64,000 nucleotides of DNA from Pagrus major. Its lineage: Eukaryota; Chordata; Actinopteri; Spariformes; Sparidae. Where the stretch lies: NCBI RefSeq assembly GCF_040436345.1, contig NC_133218.1, forward strand, positions 25,842,710 through 25,906,709, in the 5' to 3' direction. The notes under the pieces were generated by a model, which was given only the letters and a program-made list of their open reading frames with translations, did not search any database and was not told the origin of the DNA. Below, piece after piece: positions 11,855-22,033 of the stretch. A program made the position numbers and the translations under genes. Within the stretch, counting starts at the first letter, position 1, and every line of letters begins with the position of its first letter.

Positions 11855-13916
11855 AAGGAACATTTTTATCGTGGACAGTGGACTCCTTGTTAGAGACAGA
11901 GGGAGGGGTGCTTGGCTGTGTGCTGCTATTCTGAACTGCTGGATAAGATGAAGCATCTCATGACACTCATTTTAAACCTCTCTGGCATGTCACATCCCTG
12001 CTCCATGTTGAGTTAGAGCTCCACAGGTCTTTACTCCATCAGGTAGTCATCAGAGAAAACCCCGCAACGCCAAGTAACTCCGGACACTTTGCCTTTTATT
12101 TGATGTAAAGTTTTAATTGCATGTTTTATGTTTTTATGATTTTATGATTTTAACTTGCAGTGGAACCAGTTTTTGGCGGTTTAGCCGTCCCACAGGGGCA
12201 CAGAATGACTTCCCTGTCTCTGGACCCTGTATGGACGACACACTGTCCTGTTTACAAGAGCTGAAGGACTTTGTACAGAAAGGTCTTACAATCAAATTGA
12301 TTTAAATGATGAAATTGTACCAATTTGTGTATTTTAACTTGCACGTTAAATGTTTCTTGTTGAAAATAACATGCAGTGGTTTCCAGGTCTAATCCAGGTC
12401 CAGACTTTAAGTTGACGCTGCTGTTAGTTTGTCAACATATTAAATCTATCAGACAGGTTTGCATCGTTAGCGAGGTTTTATCTGCAGGGCTGGGCATGTG
12501 TTGTTGGTTTAATTTCAGTCAGTACCTCTTAATGAGTTGAAAAAGTTTTTTTTCAGCTATTTTGGCAAGGCAAACTAATTTTACATTTTAACACTTAGGA
12601 AATCATGAGTTATTTATTTTCTTACATATTTTCTAAAAGTTAAGAGACGTACTATGACGATGATTCTATAATTGGCTTTAAGGCTGTCATTTTTATTCAG
12701 ACAAGGTTACAAAGCTATGTTCATGTAAGCCTGCAGGCCTTTTCAAAAGATTAGTTACCTTCAGACAACCAGGGTGTCCGAGGTGAGCAGCGACTCCACA
12801 TTCAGGATATGTCAATTCCTCAGTGGGTTTAAAACGAGACGGACTTTGAATGTATGCAAAACATGGATGTAACCTACAAAGAATTCAGTTTGTACATAAT
12901 TTACAGGAAACACTCGCTCTGGGTACATAGACCAGAGACAACTTGTCAAACTGAGGATTTATTTACTTGAATCAGTACGCACCACTGCAGATGTTTCTAG
13001 TTTTGTTTTTAAACTTAAGACCAAAGTTTGAGCTTTTGTTTTTTTATGCGGCAATATTCATTCTACTGAACACTAATTAAAATGTTCATAATCACAATTA
13101 CTGAGATCATTAAATTGTATTGCAAGAACATTTAAAATATTCAAGCGCTTACAATGAGTTAAAGACTAAACAGGGAATTAAATCCCTGCTTTGGTTTATT
13201 TAATCACTATCACTAATAATCTTGGGTACGTTACGAGTTATGATCTATAATCAAAGTGAGGTTCAAGACTTGACAACCTTTGTTTTTTTTACTGTTATTG
13301 TATTATAACCAAAAAGTGTTTTATTTGTAGTCATGAGGGACAGAATGTAAAAGGGATTGCATTAGTCACACTGTTGGACTAAATACTTTTACTGTTAAAT
13401 TTAGAGGAAGTGAAAGAAGCGTTAGTCAAAACAGTACTGCTGTCTGGTCTGTACAAAGATTTTAGAGACTCAATAATTGTTGGAATACAAAGACCTTGTA
13501 GTCTAATACCTTAAGGTTTGTTGTTTAAACCATTTGTGTCAAATCTCTTTTTTAACCTTTAGGTGCTGCAGACAACCGTTTGTCTGGTCATGAGTGAATG
13601 TTGGTTGCATTTATGATTTCTGTCTTAACATGTATATTTTCTTTCCAAGTTAATCAGATCATGTGACCCTGTTGTCTCACACATACAGCCGACTTGCAAA
13701 TATGAAGTTCATGGAAAGTTTTTAAATGGAAATACTTAACAGTACTACCTGTGATGTACCAATAAATGAACTACGATCAAAGCTTGTGAATAAATCTGAC
13801 AATCTGTATGATACTGGCAGTTCTTTAATAAAACACATGTGAAGCTGCAGTTTTGATCAAGGCAGTTTGAGCATTGTTAAGTCCTGTTTCGTAACTTTCC
13901 TGCAAATATCAATAAA
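11855..13916 (+). other. slc38a7: slc38a7 3' UTR
   Basis: About 2 kb of AT-rich sequence without a coding frame follows the TAA. Canonical AATAAA hexamers are at 13761-13766, 13827-13832 and 13911-13916; any of these could end the transcript. The opposite-strand signal of the next gene is only about 110 bp further on, so the two convergent transcripts end almost together. Confidence 0.6.
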
Positions 13917-14028
13917 AAATCACTAACACCAAGATTCAGCTTTACATCAGTGCCACAGAAATTTGCTTCATTTGATCATTTAAAGTGCAGTTTGAGTATC
14001 AGGCTGAGGACAATTTCTGTTTTGGCTT

Positions 14029-14034
14029 TTTATT
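14029..14034 (-). other. Candidate polyadenylation signal of the cathepsin A-like gene
   Basis: TTTATT on the plus strand is AATAAA on the minus strand, about 600 nt after the carboxypeptidase stop codon. It lies roughly 110 bp from the last slc38a7 signal on the other strand, consistent with tightly packed convergent 3' ends. Confidence 0.45.
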
Positions 14035-14628
14035 CAGCACATTAGATATGAAATGAAACTGAAAGTCAAAGTGTTGACTTTTAAGCAGGGTTCTCATTTC
14101 TGTTGAAGGACTTGTACCCTTTTATACATGCATAGTTCCCCAGTTTCAGGACAATAATCTCATTAAGTCAAGGCCACAAAGAAGCTTTTTAAAGCTACAC
14201 AGAACTCAGCAGACGCTTTTCGCTTACTGAAAATCATCCTGAAGGCACAAAACCTCAAACGTGCAAGAAGTGAAGCTGGCTGGTAACCGAATAAATTATT
14301 TTAGTCACATTTGTTGACGTGTACAATTATTTGTGTTCTTTTAAAACTGAGAGACTGTGTAAAAAAGGGTTTTAACTCCTACACTGTCAACCCAATATAG
14401 ATTTGAACATTGTCAGAGCTCGTCATTGGACTTACATTGTTTCATTTCAAATCCAATGTGATGCAAAGCAAAGCCACTGCGTCCCTCTCTAAATACTCAG
14501 ACTGCACTGCAGGTACGAACAACACAAATGATCAGAGTAAGTGCCCGAACAGTCCCTTTCCCTCCAAAATCATCTTCCCTGAGAAAATGTACATCTAACA
14601 AGTGAGTGCAGGTATCTGACATTTTGGC

Positions 14629-17600
14629 TTAGTAGGAGCCATTTGTGAGGAAAGACTGGAACATGTCGAAAGCTGGACCTGGAGCCCACTGAGGAACCAT
14701 GTGACCTGCACCCTGAAACACACAGGACAGCAGTACCTCACAATAACGCAACCATATCAAAGTAAAACAGGACAATTAAAGAACACACTGATGGTTACCT
14801 TGACTGTCAGGAACGTGAGGTTTCCAAACTGTTGGTAGAAACCAGCAATCTGGTGGTCAGAAATCCATTTCTGGTACTTAGTGGTCTCCTGAGAACAACA
14901 TTTATTGTTAGGAAAAGTTTTTTGAGGTTGGAAAATAATATAATTTTATAATCTTTTCTAAAATGAGTTCCTACCTTCAGGCCAAGATCCTCCACAAACC
15001 ACTGGTCTCCCAGGAAGTTGCAGGCCATGTCGGTGTCTCCGTTGTAGACGAGCCCCCGCAGGCCCAGAGAGAGCAGCTTCAGATACACGTCCTTCATCGT
15101 TGCATACAGGGTGTTGTATTCCATGCCAACTTCATCACTACAACAAAAAGAGTTCATTATGATCAAGATCAACATGTCCCTGGATCTACCTAAACTGCAC
15201 CGACAGGATGGGAAAATACCTCAACTACAAAACTACAGTTAGTCAACCTAATTTCAAGATTGATACATGAACGGATTCAAGACAGCCGTTTAATTTACTA
15301 CTTTAACTACTTCAAATGTTAAAAACAACAGTTATTAAAAGCAAAAAGAAGAAGATATTGTCAGAGCATAGAACAGTCTGGAGTCTACTATTTTAGGCAT
15401 CAAATTTCCTGTTTGGTCCAACACGTGTTGATAGGTGTACATTTCTCCTTCAGTAATTGTTTCAACAGCAGACAGAGACAGATTTTTTTCTAGCAATGCC
15501 AACTGCTCATGCAATTTCATACAGTATTTCAGTACTTTATACATTTTATCCTTACTCTTGTCATAATATCTAGCAACCGTTACATGTTTGACAAACACCT
15601 TCACATGAAAAACAAGCTGCATTTATATAATTGTATTTATACTGTATATAGGGTACTTCTCAGACAGAAGGAACCATTTCTATTGCCCCTTTATGTCATT
15701 TATTTTTTATCTACATATGTTTTCATTGATATTCTGATTGTGAAGTCATTAAATAACCCAGACCATGATTATGGTTTCTCTATCAGGCTAATGTATCAGA
15801 AAAGATTGAAATTACACAACATATCCAACCACACGCTCAAGAATTTTCAGCCCATCATGCAAATGAAGGAAATGATAAATGACGCTGCAAAGAAATGCTG
15901 AGTGAAGTTATTCTTGCGACAGTCTCTCTCTGACTTTTAAAAGTTAATGGGGAAGTAACAGATTATGAAAAGGGAAATACTTCTAACAAATGATGACAGT
16001 TGCTTGTGTTCCTGTTGTTGTTCAGACCTTCAATAAAGATCTCCAACTTAGCTAGATGGTGAATCAGAAAACAAAATATGAAACTTTTTCTTCACTCCAG
16101 TATAGTCTAAGGTATTAGACTACAAAGACTGAATATCAATGACTTAAAGACATGTAGTTATTACCTTGTACTGTTGCTTGCAGGAGCAAATGAGCCGCAT
16201 TGTTATTTTGCAACTTTATGTCTCCAAACGTCACACTGTCCTTGTCGTCGACTACAGGCAAATACCTGACATCACATTCATCTGATTACTTTCATTATTT
16301 TGCTGTAACATACCTGCACAGGTCCCATGGTGGCAGTATGTCTGGTATGTGTAAGGCTTTCCTCACGTCGCCTCTGTTCAGCCAGTTCATCTGAGCCGTG
16401 CTGTTGATGCAGGGAGGGACTATACCCAGAGACACTGAGGAAGGCACTCGATCTGAAAACTTCAGTCAAGATTTTTAGCATCAACAAGAAAATGAGAACA
16501 TGACGCACAGGTGCATGCAGCACTTGTTCGTGGAGGGAAACACTCACTTTGTGGGTGAGCCAGTGTTTCCTGTAGTTCTTAAACAGGTGAGTCATGGTCC
16601 TCTCATAGCCTTTGTGGGATCTTCTGCCACCCTCACAATTCAAGTACAGGGCATACTCATTAAGTCCGCTGTCATACACAATACCAAAGGCCACACCCAC
16701 CTGAAGGGAGACAAGGAAGAAATTAAATTTAATGAGTTCATGAGTAACACAAGAAAGACCAGCTGAATCCTAAAGTAATAATGCACATGTACCAGAGTCT
16801 TGCAGGTCTCTGAACTGGAGTTGTAGAAGTTACAGCCTCCCTTGTCGCAGCAATTTAAATTCAGATCACGCCACAAACTGCACATAAAACACAGGTTTAA
16901 AATGACAAATCACTCTATTGACTACATGAGTAATATGTATAATATAACATGTATTACTTCTTGGCTTGTTCACAATACTTAAATGTCTTTATATCGATGC
17001 AGATCAGTAGCATAATCATTGCTGAATGGTACATTTCTATAGCACCTTTCCAGTCTACAGACAGCTCAAAGCACTTTACAACACTTGCTTCACTACAAAC
17101 AAGCTTCCTCCACCACAAAGTGCCACTTACTCTTCGCCAAAGAGGCCGTGGTAGTAGCCGAAGTAGATCAAAGATTGCTCATTGAGAGCAAAGCTGCTGA
17201 TGCCATTTCCCACTGCAAAGCCCTGAAAACAAAATATACTCAATATAAATCACACTGCTTTATTGCAAATGTCTTTTCCTGAAGGGTAAAATATCATCTC
17301 TTCAGTCATCAAACTGCTTTATGGTGGTGCTCCTGATGGTGCTCATCTAAGGCTCAAGATAAGCTGCATGAAGCATCTCACCTTGAAGTTGATGGTTGCA
17401 GCTCCAGTAGCCACGCGGAGGCTGAGGGTTGGTGCATAAATTCCGCCGTAACTTTCCCCAAAGATGAAGAACTCATTTTGAGCAAACTTGGGGAACTTGG
17501 CAAAGAAACTCTGCAGGGCTCTGTAGTTATCCTCAGCGACCTGAGAGAAGAAGTAGTGAAATGGAAAGGCTTCTTCTAAAGTCTACTTCTCAAAATGGAG

Positions 17601-19182
17601 TCAGTCACCGTCTGAACTCACCTGGTCATCATCGGTAGTGTAGTTTTTGTCATCGGAGTAGGAATATCCCACTCCTGCAGGAGATTCTACATACAGCACA
17701 TTGGCAATCTTGTTCCAGCTGAACGGGTTCTCATACAGCGTGGCACCGTTATCATTCACCTGAAAAGGAAACTCCTCAATAACTATTCAGAGTTTCGTTT
17801 AGTCAGTGTACAGCAGGCGTGGGACGATAAGAAATGGCAATGATCATGACACAAGTATCCTGACCCAAATACACTACTCAAAAATTATATTTTTTATAGC
17901 CCCAAAGCTGAGCTGAAGCCGTATCACAAACAACCATTTATTCAGAACTTAGACACGCATGACTCTCCATGAGTAAAACCATTAAAGCAACAAATATACT
18001 GTTGGGCAACATATATGCACCCATATCCAAATATCCCTCACTAATTTTGAGTAGTGTCATTGCGATTCATGATATTATCCCGATAATGAAAACGTGCTTT
18101 TAACTCCAACACTGAAATATGCTGGAATCACTTTAGTTACCTTTTTAAAAATTGTATTCTATCAGATGCAGTGAAGGATAAATAAATAGTGGGCACCTCA
18201 CCTCCATACTGTTCTTTAGTTTAGAATCTTCTAGTATCTAGTATTTACGCACATCTGATTTAAATTTTGTAGGGAATTCAACAGACAAACCAAACTTCAG
18301 CCATGGTGACAGGCTTGAGGTTTTGTTAGTAGAAGGGTGCAGCCTCCTTTTCGAAACAGTATAGGACTGTATGTTATCGAGCTAGACAGTTTTTTCAAGC
18401 CACTTATGAGTGATATTCACGATTATCCTGATAATGGAAACTCACCACAAGCAACTTATCCTGAGTGTTATTGATCACAATCTGCAATAAAACTTATTCT
18501 CCCATCCCTAATGTACAGTTACTCATTAAATTAGCATTCTCACATGAAACGGTCCATTCTCTGACAGGAATCCATCCAAGGAGCTGCAGCCTGGGCCTCC
18601 ATTCAGCCAGAGCACCAGAGGGTCTTTGACTGGGTCCCTCTGAGAGGTCACAAACCTGCAGGGGATGAGGATTAGATGAGATGGGGGTTAGATAATGCAT
18701 GACTTCAAGAAATGTCACACATAGGCCTACCTAAAAAAAAAAAAATACAAATTTGGTCTCATTCAAAATTACTTATGGCACTCCAAGTGTGAGATAAATT
18801 GGCAGTGTTAGCAATGAATTTTCATATTACACTAAAGTTTGTTAGAAACATAAAATACAATTACTTTCTAAAACAAACAAACAAAATCCCCTCCGTATTT
18901 TTGAATTTACTGACAATATAACCTCAGTGTGCAGGGTCAGAGCAAAATTTAGGCGGAGCAAGGTGGGGCTTATCGGGAAGCTGCAGAAAGCCAGTCTGTG
19001 ACTGTTTCTTACCAATAATGGAGAAACTTTCCCGGCCGAGCCTGGAGGTACCCCGACCACTGTCGGTAGTTGGGTTTGAACATCATGCCTGGCAGGTAAG
19101 TCACCTCATCAGGGGCGTAATGAGCCCGACAGCCGAGCTGAAACACGGCCAGCAAACACACCAACAACCCGCCGGCGGACAT
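14629..19182 (-). CDS. ctsa: Cathepsin A-like lysosomal serine carboxypeptidase (protective protein-like)
   Basis: Eleven exons in transcript order: 19182-19013, 18655-18544, 17759-17622, 17540-17382, 17222-17131, 16877-16793, 16700-16548 (16544 for the in-frame donor), 16452-16314, 15137-14975, 14888-14799, 14712-14629. With the 16544 donor this is 1389 nt and 462 aa (human CTSA 480). It is an S10 family serine carboxypeptidase; CTSA trims C-terminal residues in lysosomes and protects beta-galactosidase and neuraminidase. A signal peptide ([20 protein letters not shown]) is followed by the oxyanion motif LNGGPGCSS (about 74-82), the nucleophile in GESYGG (Ser170), the acid in [10 protein letters not shown] (Asp387) and the base in GAGHMVP (His439). 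The whole triad is present. The segment between about residues 253 and 350 is more diverged than expected of a strict CTSA ortholog, so this may be a teleost ctsa-like paralog. The promoter carries a perfect CLEAR palindrome. Confidence 0.88.
16541..16550 (-). promoter_or_regulatory. ctsa: Tandem splice donor (GTGAGT / GTGTTT) that decides the frame
   Basis: At the 3' end of exon 7 the minus strand reads cacaaa-gtgagtgtttccc. Using the strong GTGAGT donor ends the exon at 16548 in phase 0, but the next exon (acceptor ttttcag, exon end 16452) needs one carried-over base. The overlapping donor 4 nt downstream (exon end 16544) gives phase 1 and restores the frame, adding Val and a split Asn codon. 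Confidence 0.5.
17870..18057. repeat. Mariner-like MITE, copy 2
   Basis: It has the same terminal repeats as the element at 3852-4066: TACACTACTCAAAAATTAT at the left and ACTAATTTTGAGTAGTGT at the right. The internal stretch CATATATGCACCCATATCC also matches copy 1 (gcatatatgcacccgtatcc). The right-hand TA is lost. It lies in intron 3 of the carboxypeptidase gene (counting from its ATG, the 18543-17760 gap). Confidence 0.75.
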
Positions 19183-19303
19183 CACTGTGCAACCTCACAC
19201 TACACAACAGCTGGCATTAATTTAAGACGAGGTTTCTTCTTCCTCTTCAGCTGCAGCTCCGCGTGAACAAGTCGAATCTAACGTCATATGACTGCGTCTG
19301 AGG

Positions 19304-19313
19304 GTCACGTGAC
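19304..19313 (-). promoter_or_regulatory. ctsa: CLEAR element (TFEB/TFE3 site) in the cathepsin A-like promoter
   Basis: A perfect GTCACGTGAC palindrome 122 bp upstream of the carboxypeptidase ATG, with a second palindromic E-box (GTCATATGAC, 19283-19292) between it and the start. CTSA is a known member of the TFEB-regulated lysosomal network in mammals. Confidence 0.82.
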
Positions 19314-20084
19314 CAGCGCCTGACTCCACCCGGAAGTCCCAAACTTTTTTCTTTCTTTCTTTTTTTTTTTTTTAGTGGTTTAATCCTCGTCAGAAGCAGG
19401 TGTTTTGAGCTGTAATCAATCGATGTGTGATTGAAAGCCTACACAATCGTTTGATATTGAAATTAAGATTTACTGAACCATTAAGCATATATTCTTTTCT
19501 TATTTCTTTTATTGACATGGTCAATCTTTTCCCATTTACAAACATTATTATTAGAATTTCCTATGTTGTATGTTAATTACTTGCACCATCAAATATACAT
19601 GTGTATTAAGGTTATTCATGTGATACAGATTTCAGGCTAATCTGGTGTTTAGAGGCTCTTTCAAGTTTTCCTCCATCTTTTGTTCCTCCTGATAAAAGTT
19701 TTTTTTTTCATTAAGATTTTCTCGACTGGAATCAAGGCTCTACACTCCTAGATAGGAGTGAAGATTGTACAGGTTCACTGTACAATATGTACAGTGAACA
19801 ACAAGCCCACTGAGGCTCTGTGATTTGTGGCAATAAATACATTTGATTTGCTTTGATTGCAAGTTCCACTAAACAAGTCAGTAAAACTAAAAAAAAAACC
19901 TCAATGGAAAAACAAATGGCAAGAGAAAGTTAGAAATAGGCTAAATAAGGTGATTCACAATCCTCTGAGAAATCATATTCACAATATAATGGAGATTTAT
20001 ATAGCAGTTAATGTTATTGGTGTACAGGGAATACAAATAATACATTCTTTACAAACAACTACCAAACATAGACACCCTGAGCCT

Positions 20085-20345
20085 GGGGATAGGCTTTTTT
20101 CCACAGCAGACATTTTGATTTGTCATAGTATGAAAAGGACAGATGTTACTAATAACACTAACAATGGCTCTGTTCTATTCAAGTGTCCCAGTAAGCCACG
20201 TTGGTGAAACAGTGAGCAGCATGAGCAATACAGGACCCTGCTGAAACTGAAGCAGCTGCATGGATTCATCCATCGTTAATTTATTATTAACACCTGTGCT
20301 TTTCCTACTGTGACACGTCAACACGTCTTCTGTGGAAAGGGTCTG
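20085..20345. repeat. Fold-back repeat
   Basis: The left arm (TTTTTTCCACAGCAGACATTTTGATTTGTCATAGTATG and onward to about 20200) is an imperfect reverse complement of the right arm ending GTGACACGTCAACACGTCTTCTGTGGAA. The two arms therefore give similar translations on opposite strands. The stretch in the middle (AAGCCACGTTGGTGAAACAGTGAGCAGCATG) is a recognised, highly repeated fish sequence. Probably a non-autonomous DNA transposon. Confidence 0.6.
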
Positions 20346-20892
20346 TTTAACCAAACAAGCATGACATTGTGTGAAAACTAATAGCAGTTTAAAAAACAAG
20401 GTAGCACAAAAATATTTGCTCTTCAGAATTAAACTTGCTAAGGAGCTTAGGAGAAGTTTCCCTGATTACTAACTGAGCCAAACAGGCAACTGCCCTACAG
20501 CTAGTCTGCCAGCCTTGGACCTCAAGCAGGCCTAGTCAGCTGCATGGTTTTGGCAATTTCAGTGCCCTGAGTAATTTTACTATATTGTTTTCACACATGG
20601 GGACAGTAGTTTTGGCTGTAACTACCACTGAGGGACGGTGAGGTCATACCCTTGGTATTTTTCTGTGAATGTCTACAAATATTAATCTACAAATAAAATT
20701 AACAAACACTTGTTGGATAGTTTACAGGCTGTGTATATTGGTTTAATTGTGGGCTAACATGTTTTTAAAATCCTTTAAGACTTTTTTGGGTTATAATTAA
20801 TGTGTGATAGTCATAAATTCAATCCAGCCATTCTCTGAAAATGACAAAATAATAGCAAATGGACTGCTCAGTGTTATTAAACTAGTTTGATC

Positions 20893-21241
20893 CTTAAAGG
20901 GGCAGAATTTTAATATTTACAACATTAGAGGTAATAATACAAAACTCAGAAATATTTATATTTTCCATAACTGAATAAACAAGCTGTTCTCAGAGGAAAA
21001 TAACTCCTCCAGAACACAACTTGAGAGCAAGAAAGGTGGCAGGGTCCGCCAAATATAAACAAAGTAAAACAGTATGAAATTGTGTTGTCCTTTAGGGTTG
21101 GATTGTTTGTTCAATTTATTCAGTCATGAAAACAAAGAGAGTTTGTTTATTTAGTTTCTTCAGGCATTACAAAAACAGTCGATGAAGAGCTTTCTCTACT
21201 GCTTAAAATGTCTTCCCCGAAACCACATAGTGCACCTTTGA
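20893..21241 (-). repeat. Teleost repeat with TTAAAGG ends, copy 1
   Basis: It is bounded by CTTAAAGGGGCAG at the left and TAGTGCACCTTTGA at the right, which are near inverted complements. The interior (actgaataaacaagctgttctcagaggaaa, ggtggcagggtccgccaaatataaacaaagtaaaacagtatgaaattgtgttgtcctt) matches the element at 59201-59543 in the opposite orientation. Confidence 0.75.
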
Positions 21242-21380
21242 TTTATATGGAATACATATTAAATAAAGTACTGGGTTAATCCTTGTTCCATGATTACTTT
21301 TTGTGAAGTTGTATAATTTTAGTGCCAGAGGATTTTATTCTGGTCAGTTTGGACTTTTATTGTGAAGGCAGGTATAAACA

Positions 21381-21616
21381 ACTACCGGAAAAAACACGCG
21401 CCTCATATCAGTAGGGGGGTGGAGTACCAGTAAAGTTTGGACTGAACCGTAAACATTGGCTTTAGCCTAAAAATACACTAAAGATAAATGTACCTGTCCG
21501 TCTAAACTCTCAAGTTAAAGTACCATCGGTTGACGTCGTCCGGACTGCTAACGTTAGCTTTAGCTCGGTAGCCTCGTCAGGAACTCTGCGTACCGCTGCT
21601 GCCTACATCGCTCCAG
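21381..21616 (+). promoter_or_regulatory. e2f4: e2f4 promoter and probable 5' noncoding exon
   Basis: The sequence becomes richer in CG dinucleotides (acacgcgcc, gttgacgtcgtccgg, cctcgtcagg, gtaccgctgct). It ends in a good donor, ctccag|gtaaca, at 21616. The coding exon has a matching acceptor (ctcacgtccag, exon from 22030) just 4 nt before the ATG. A noncoding first exon joined to 22030 is the simplest model; the transcription start is not visible. Confidence 0.5.
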
Positions 21617-22033
21617 GTAACAGTAATATATCATCACATTTATCAAGCGTGGCATTGAGGTCATGTATATAGTCTGTTTGTATGCATGTTTTAGCATTTT
21701 TCCAAACAGCCCAAAGTTAAACAATTACTTCAAGGCTTTTTTTTAAAATTAACATTAGCTGTGTAGCTAGGATTGAAAAGATACACAAAATGCTAGTGTT
21801 TCCGGTACAAACTTTTCACAATAAATCCGCGGCAGGGAGAAGCGACCCGGGGTGAACGTTGTTTTTTACATCATATATTCAAATCCAAGTAAATTCACAC
21901 AAGAACACCCGAACAGCAAACCTTGGCTAGATTGTATGTCGAAGTTAAACCTGTATGGTTGTGAGACGCAGGCTCTGGGCAGCTGTTAACTGAGGGAGGC
22001 TCCCATGTTTGTTCTCCTCTCACGTCCAGCAGA

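Larger units (their letters stand above)
19314..21380. other. Intergenic spacer between the carboxypeptidase gene and e2f4
   Basis: This head-to-head spacer of about 2 kb is AT-rich and contains two palindromic repeats (entries at 20085 and 20893). An open frame of 116 codons at 19857-20207 lies in repeat sequence and is not a gene. No other coding potential is recognised. Confidence 0.6.

Noticed and set aside
16200-16260. A further coding exon between exons 8 and 9 of the carboxypeptidase
   Set aside because: Exon 8 (ending ...DLC+ag) joins directly to exon 9 (t+gat gaa gtt) in frame, and this segment has no resemblance to the family.
19857-20399. Open frames of 116 codons (plus) and 74 codons (minus) as small genes
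   Set aside because: The two translations resemble each other because they come from the arms of a fold-back repeat; the sequence is a high-copy fish element.
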